DNA of 39,840 bases from assembly GCA_022821265.1 (NCBI GenBank), contig JAJEDW010000302.1, positions 1-39,840 of the forward strand. The letters run 5' to 3'. Positions 37,080 through 39,840 of the stretch are shown piece by piece. A program made the translations under genes and the position numbers. Source of the stretch: Acidobacteriota bacterium (GTDB taxonomy: Bacteria; Acidobacteriota; Terriglobia; 20CM-2-55-15). Position 1 is the stretch's first letter. Each line of letters begins with the position of its first letter. The notes beneath the pieces are model-generated. The model had not been told where the DNA came from and made no database searches. It saw only the letters and a program-made list of their open reading frames with translations.

Positions 37080-38584
37080 GTCTCCACGGTGACGCGGCCG
37101 GGCAGGACGCTCTCGAACAGCGCGGCCTTCTTGGCCAGCGCCCATTTCTCCAGCAGCAGGTCGCCGTCGCCCTTCAGTATAAGCCGAACGCCGTCGGCGT
37201 CGGCCCGGACGTCGATGCCGCGCACCTTGCCGGCGTGCTCGTAATCGAGCGCGTCGGCCAGCCGCAGGATGGCGGCCAGCTTGGACACGGTCACGCGGTC
37301 GCGCGGGGGCAGCACGCGGTAGTGCTCGTGCTGCGTCTTCGGGAACGACTTCCGGTGGTAGCGGGCCGTGTTGGCGACGATGGCCGCCTGGGCCGGGCTC
37401 AGCCCGACCATGGGCGACGCCGTCAGCAGGTAGTAGGTGTGCTTGTGGTGCCCCGAGACGTTCAGGAAATACCCGATGTCGTGCAGCACGGCCGCCACCT
37501 CGAGCAGGATGCGGTTCTCCGCGCCCAGGTGGTGCAGGTGCGTCGTGCGGTCGAAGATCTCGACGGCGAACCGCGCCACCACCATGGCGTGCTCCTCGTC
37601 GAAGGCGAACTTGCGTCCCAACTGCAGGGCCGACGCGATGATCTGGTCCTCGGGCAGCGACGGGCCCCGGAACACGCGCTGGGCCAGGTCGAGCAGGACG
37701 CCGTCCTTCAGGCCGACGCGCGGCGCCAGCACCTCGGACACGCCGGCGCGCTCGACGATGGCCTTCAGGACGATGGCCGCCGGCACGATGACGTCGGCGC
37801 GGTCCGGGCGAAGCTGGAGCCGCTCGACCCGCTCGTGGGTGGTCATCCCTTCCAGGTCGCCGACCAGGTCGGCCAGCTCGGGGGCGGTGATCTTCTGGTT
37901 GCTGTTCTTGCCGTAGAGCGTGGCGCGCAGATCGGCCAGGCTGTCGATGCTGCCGCCCGTGCCCACGGCGAGCTGGATCTTCTGCTTGCCGATCTCGCGC
38001 CGCATCCGGCGGTGGGTGGCGTCGACGTAGTCGACGACCATCTGGTTGAACCGCTCCTCGCCCAGCGTGTGCTCGTCCAGGATCTGCAGGAGCCGGACCG
38101 ACCCCATCTTGTAGCTCTCGGCCAGCAGGATGTTGTCGCGGGTCGCGATGGTGATCTCGACGCTCCCGCCCCCGATGTCGATCAGCATCGCCAGGCGGTC
38201 CTTGAAGTCGACCTTCCGGGAAACGGCCAGGTGGATGAGCCGCGCCTCCTCCTGCGCGTTGATGACCTCGACCTCGATCCCGGCGTCCTGCAGGACCCGG
38301 TCCAGGAAGATGTCGCGGTTCGCCGCCTCGCGGACGGCGCTGGTGGCGACCGCCTGGACCTCGGCCACGCCGTGCTCGCGGATCAGCGTCCGGAACTTCC
38401 GGAACGCCTCGACGGCGCGCCCGATCGTGTCCTCGCGGATAGCGCCCTCGATGAACACCTCGCGGCCCAGCCGCACCGGCTCGCGCACGCTCTGGACGAC
38501 GCGGCTCTCGAGGTTGGCGTCGACGTCGCTGATGACGAGCCGTACGGCGTTGGTTCCGATGTCGATGGCGGCGAGCGCGGTCAC
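37076..38584 (-). CDS. ppx: Exopolyphosphatase / GppA-type phosphatase
   Basis: This protein has 502 residues from the GTG at 38584, which puts AAIDIGTNAVRLVISD near the N-terminus. The longer ATG form to 38731 adds an unlikely basic leader. The ASKHA-type ATPase core has MLIDIGGGSVEITIATRDN and VAVGTGGSIDSLADLRATLY-like motifs. The C-terminal HD-like region contains LLEVAAVLHDIGYFLNVSGH and LAAILRLADALDYEH. This is the usual two-domain Ppx/GppA arrangement, which hydrolyses polyphosphate or pppGpp. It is the first gene of the operon and is divergent from pstS across 203 bp. Whether it favours polyphosphate or pppGpp cannot be read from the sequence; the gene symbol is by family. Confidence 0.88.
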   Translation of the reverse strand: MTALAAIDIGTNAVRLVISDVDANLESRVVQSVREPVRLGREVFIEGAIREDTIGRAVEAFRKFRTLIREHGVAEVQAVATSAVREAANRDIFLDRVLQDAGIEVEVINAQEEARLIHLAVSRKVDFKDRLAMLIDIGGGSVEITIATRDNILLAESYKMGSVRLLQILDEHTLGEERFNQMVVDYVDATHRRMRREIGKQKIQLAVGTGGSIDSLADLRATLYGKNSNQKITAPELADLVGDLEGMTTHERVERLQLRPDRADVIVPAAIVLKAIVERAGVSEVLAPRVGLKDGVLLDLAQRVFRGPSLPEDQIIASALQLGRKFAFDEEHAMVVARFAVEIFDRTTHLHHLGAENRILLEVAAVLHDIGYFLNVSGHHKHTYYLLTASPMVGLSPAQAAIVANTARYHRKSFPKTQHEHYRVLPPRDRVTVSKLAAILRLADALDYEHAGKVRGIDVRADADGVRLILKGDGDLLLEKWALAKKAALFESVLPGRVTVET

Positions 38585-38745
38585 GATTCGGCGCGCCGGC
38601 GGCCCGGCGCGGGCCCGGGAACGCGGCACGGAAAGGGATTGTGGCAGATCGATGCCGACAACGAAAGGGGGCGTCCGCGGCGGCGCGCCCCGTTTCGGGA
38701 CAGAAGCGCGCCCCGTCCCGTGATTTTTCAAACAGTTTGCCGGCA

Positions 38746-38779
38746 GTTCACGCTCCGTTCACGCGGCGTGGGCTATTCT
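38746..38779 (+). promoter_or_regulatory. PHO-box-like direct repeats and -10 of pstS
   Basis: GTTCACG at 38746-38752 and 38757-38763 are exact 7-bp copies with an 11-bp period, as in PhoB/PhoP boxes. A weaker AGTTTGC lies one period further upstream. TATTCT at 38774-38779 is a plausible -10, with the box replacing the -35. The pstS ATG is 8 bases past the -10. Confidence 0.65.
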
Positions 38780-38787
38780 GGCCCGTC

Positions 38788-39639
38788 ATGACCATTCCCT
38801 CGAAACAAGCGTTCCCGGCCCTTGCAGCGGCCGCGGGCATGGTTCTCTTCGCGGCCTGCGCTCCCGTGACGGAGCGGCAGGCCGTCACGGTCCGGGGATC
38901 GGACACGATGGTGCAGCTCGTGCAGCGGTGGGCCGAGATCTACATGAACCAGCACCCCGACGCGCTCCTGCAGGTGACCGGGGGCGGCAGCGGCACCGGG
39001 ATCGCCGCGCTGATCAACGGGTCGACCGACATCGCGCAGGCATCGCGCGCGATGCGGGACGAAGAGAAGGAGCAGGCCCGGGAGCAGCGCGGCGCCGAGG
39101 TCACGGAGATTCCCGTGGCGCTGGACGCGCTCGCCGTGTACCTGAACGAGGCGAACCCGGTGGAGACCCTGTCCATCGCCCAGATCGATCGGATCTTCCG
39201 CGCCGAGATCACGAACTGGAGCGAGGTGGGCGGCCCGGACGCCGGCATCGTCCTCTACGGCCGGGAGAACAGCTCCGGCACCTACGTGTACTTCAAGGAA
39301 GCCGTGATGGACGACGCCGACTTCCCGGCGGGCTACCAGGCCCTGCCCGGGACGGCCGCCGTGATCAACGCCGTCAACAACGATCCCAACGGCGTGGGGT
39401 ACGGCGGGATCGGGTACGCGACCGGCATCAAGACCGTGTCGATCCGCCCCGCCGAGGGCGACGCCCCGGTCGAGCCATCGGAAGAGAACGTGCTGACGAA
39501 CGCCTATCCGCTGAGCCGGAACCTGTTCTTCTACACCGTCGGCGAGCCGGAGGGCCTGGTCGGGGACTTCATCGACTGGACGCTCGGCCCCGACGGACAG
39601 GCGATCGTGTCCGAGGTGGGCTACTATCCCCTGCGGTAG
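38788..39639 (+). CDS. pstS: Phosphate-binding lipoprotein of the Pst transporter
   Basis: This protein has 283 residues from the ATG at 38788, with a lipobox-type signal (FPALAAAAGMVLFAACAP). The mature domain starts with VRGSDTMVQLVQRWAEIYMN. It contains VTGGGSGTGIAALINGSTDI (phosphate-binding loop), SRAMRDEEKEQAR, the YGRENSSGTYVYFKEAVM motif and a C-terminal DWTLGPDGQAIVSEVGYYPL, all typical PstS. It binds inorganic phosphate in the periplasm and passes it to PstC-PstA-PstB. A PHO-box-like promoter precedes it, so induction by phosphate starvation is likely. pstC follows after 38 bp. Confidence 0.9.
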   Translation: MTIPSKQAFPALAAAAGMVLFAACAPVTERQAVTVRGSDTMVQLVQRWAEIYMNQHPDALLQVTGGGSGTGIAALINGSTDIAQASRAMRDEEKEQAREQRGAEVTEIPVALDALAVYLNEANPVETLSIAQIDRIFRAEITNWSEVGGPDAGIVLYGRENSSGTYVYFKEAVMDDADFPAGYQALPGTAAVINAVNNDPNGVGYGGIGYATGIKTVSIRPAEGDAPVEPSEENVLTNAYPLSRNLFFYTVGEPEGLVGDFIDWTLGPDGQAIVSEVGYYPLR

Positions 39640-39677
39640 CCGGGCCCGCCGATGGCCGGGGGCGCTGGAGACGACAC

Positions 39678-39840
39678 GTGCCAAGTCCTGATCCGCCGCG
39701 TTCCGGATCCGGGGCGCCGCCGCGTACCGGCGCCGGTTGGCGGCGACGGCTGGACACGCTGGCCGAGCGCGCCATCTTCGCCGTCTCGCTGGCCGCCATC
39801 TCGATCATCTTCCTGATATTCGTCTACGTCGCGCGCGAGG
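39678..39840 (+). CDS. pstC: Phosphate ABC transporter permease PstC (partial, right edge)
   Basis: This reading frame from the GTG at 39678 runs to the window edge (54 codons). GGAG lies about 8 bases upstream. After a Pro/Arg-rich cytoplasmic start (PSPDPPRSGSGAPPRTGAGW) it reads RLDTLAERAIFAVSLAAISI, then IFLIFVYVARE, the usual first membrane helix of PstC. Position directly after pstS supports the call. It is not in the ORF track because it is cut; the minus-strand ORF 39569-39808 is its shadow. Confidence 0.8.
   Translation, partial: MPSPDPPRSGSGAPPRTGAGWRRRLDTLAERAIFAVSLAAISIIFLIFVYVARE

Noticed and set aside
1-39840. tRNA, rRNA, transposase or integrase genes
   Set aside because: None could be recognised on either strand, so no mobile element is called despite the direct repeats.

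Overview
This 39.8-kb window comes from a high-GC bacterial chromosome. The cell is most likely a diderm: the window encodes an outer-membrane beta-barrel protein, a Wzt-type polysaccharide-export ATPase, many Sec-secreted or lipoprotein products, and a TlpA thioredoxin. The large Cache/beta-sandwich secreted proteins and the GC-rich TTGACG-type promoters would fit an Acidobacteriota-like or other environmental lineage. I see no rRNA, tRNA or phylogenetic marker, so the taxonomy is only a guess. No tRNA, CRISPR array or transposase was seen.

Layout. 1-3.5 kb: a secreted Cache-domain gene cut by the left edge, an RloA-like ATPase with a truncated RloB partner, and a two-gene operon ending in a HEPN-motif protein. 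3.5-7.9 kb: two related secreted proteins on the minus strand. 7.9-11.7 kb: a gene-poor G-rich stretch, then five tandem minus-strand paralogs encoding short membrane-anchored coiled-coil proteins. Each has the same promoter, a leader of identical length with a hairpin beside the ribosome binding site, and a different number of 7- or 11-residue repeats. A sixth copy is degenerate. 11.8-16.7 kb: small accessory genes (a Cys-motif protein plus a glycosylase-fold-like protein, two duplicated secreted proteins, an OMP), a HigBA-like toxin-antitoxin locus with a damaged toxin, and a 59-residue membrane protein. 16.7-19.1 kb: an AlbA_2/ParA operon bracketed by 32-bp direct repeats derived from the 3' end of potC. 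19.0-24.8 kb: a polyamine-type ABC operon (potA, potD, potB, potC) with a Wzt-like gene in the middle and an in-frame TAG in potC. 24.9-27.5 kb: a large secreted double-Cache protein bracketed by a duplicated promoter-like segment.

28-33.3 kb: an AAA ATPase/DUF4276 pair that looks like a defence module, a small secreted protein, an Orc/Cdc6-like ATPase with an AT-rich operator-like upstream region, a CusF-TlpA lipoprotein with a terminator, and a HicBA locus whose toxin is frameshifted. 33.4-38.6 kb: a compact seven-gene minus-strand operon (ppx/gppA, two thymidylate-kinase-like P-loop proteins, a basic protein, CHAD, sixA, arsC-like) that points to polyphosphate and phosphate metabolism. It is divergent from pstS-pstC, which has a PHO-box-like direct repeat in its promoter.

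A theme runs through the window. Several two-component modules keep an intact antitoxin or ATPase while the effector is broken: RloB truncated, HigB internally deleted, HicA frameshifted. potC also carries an interrupting stop. The coiled-coil cassette array and the repeat-bracketed AlbA_2/ParA insertion are the strongest candidates for undescribed biology.
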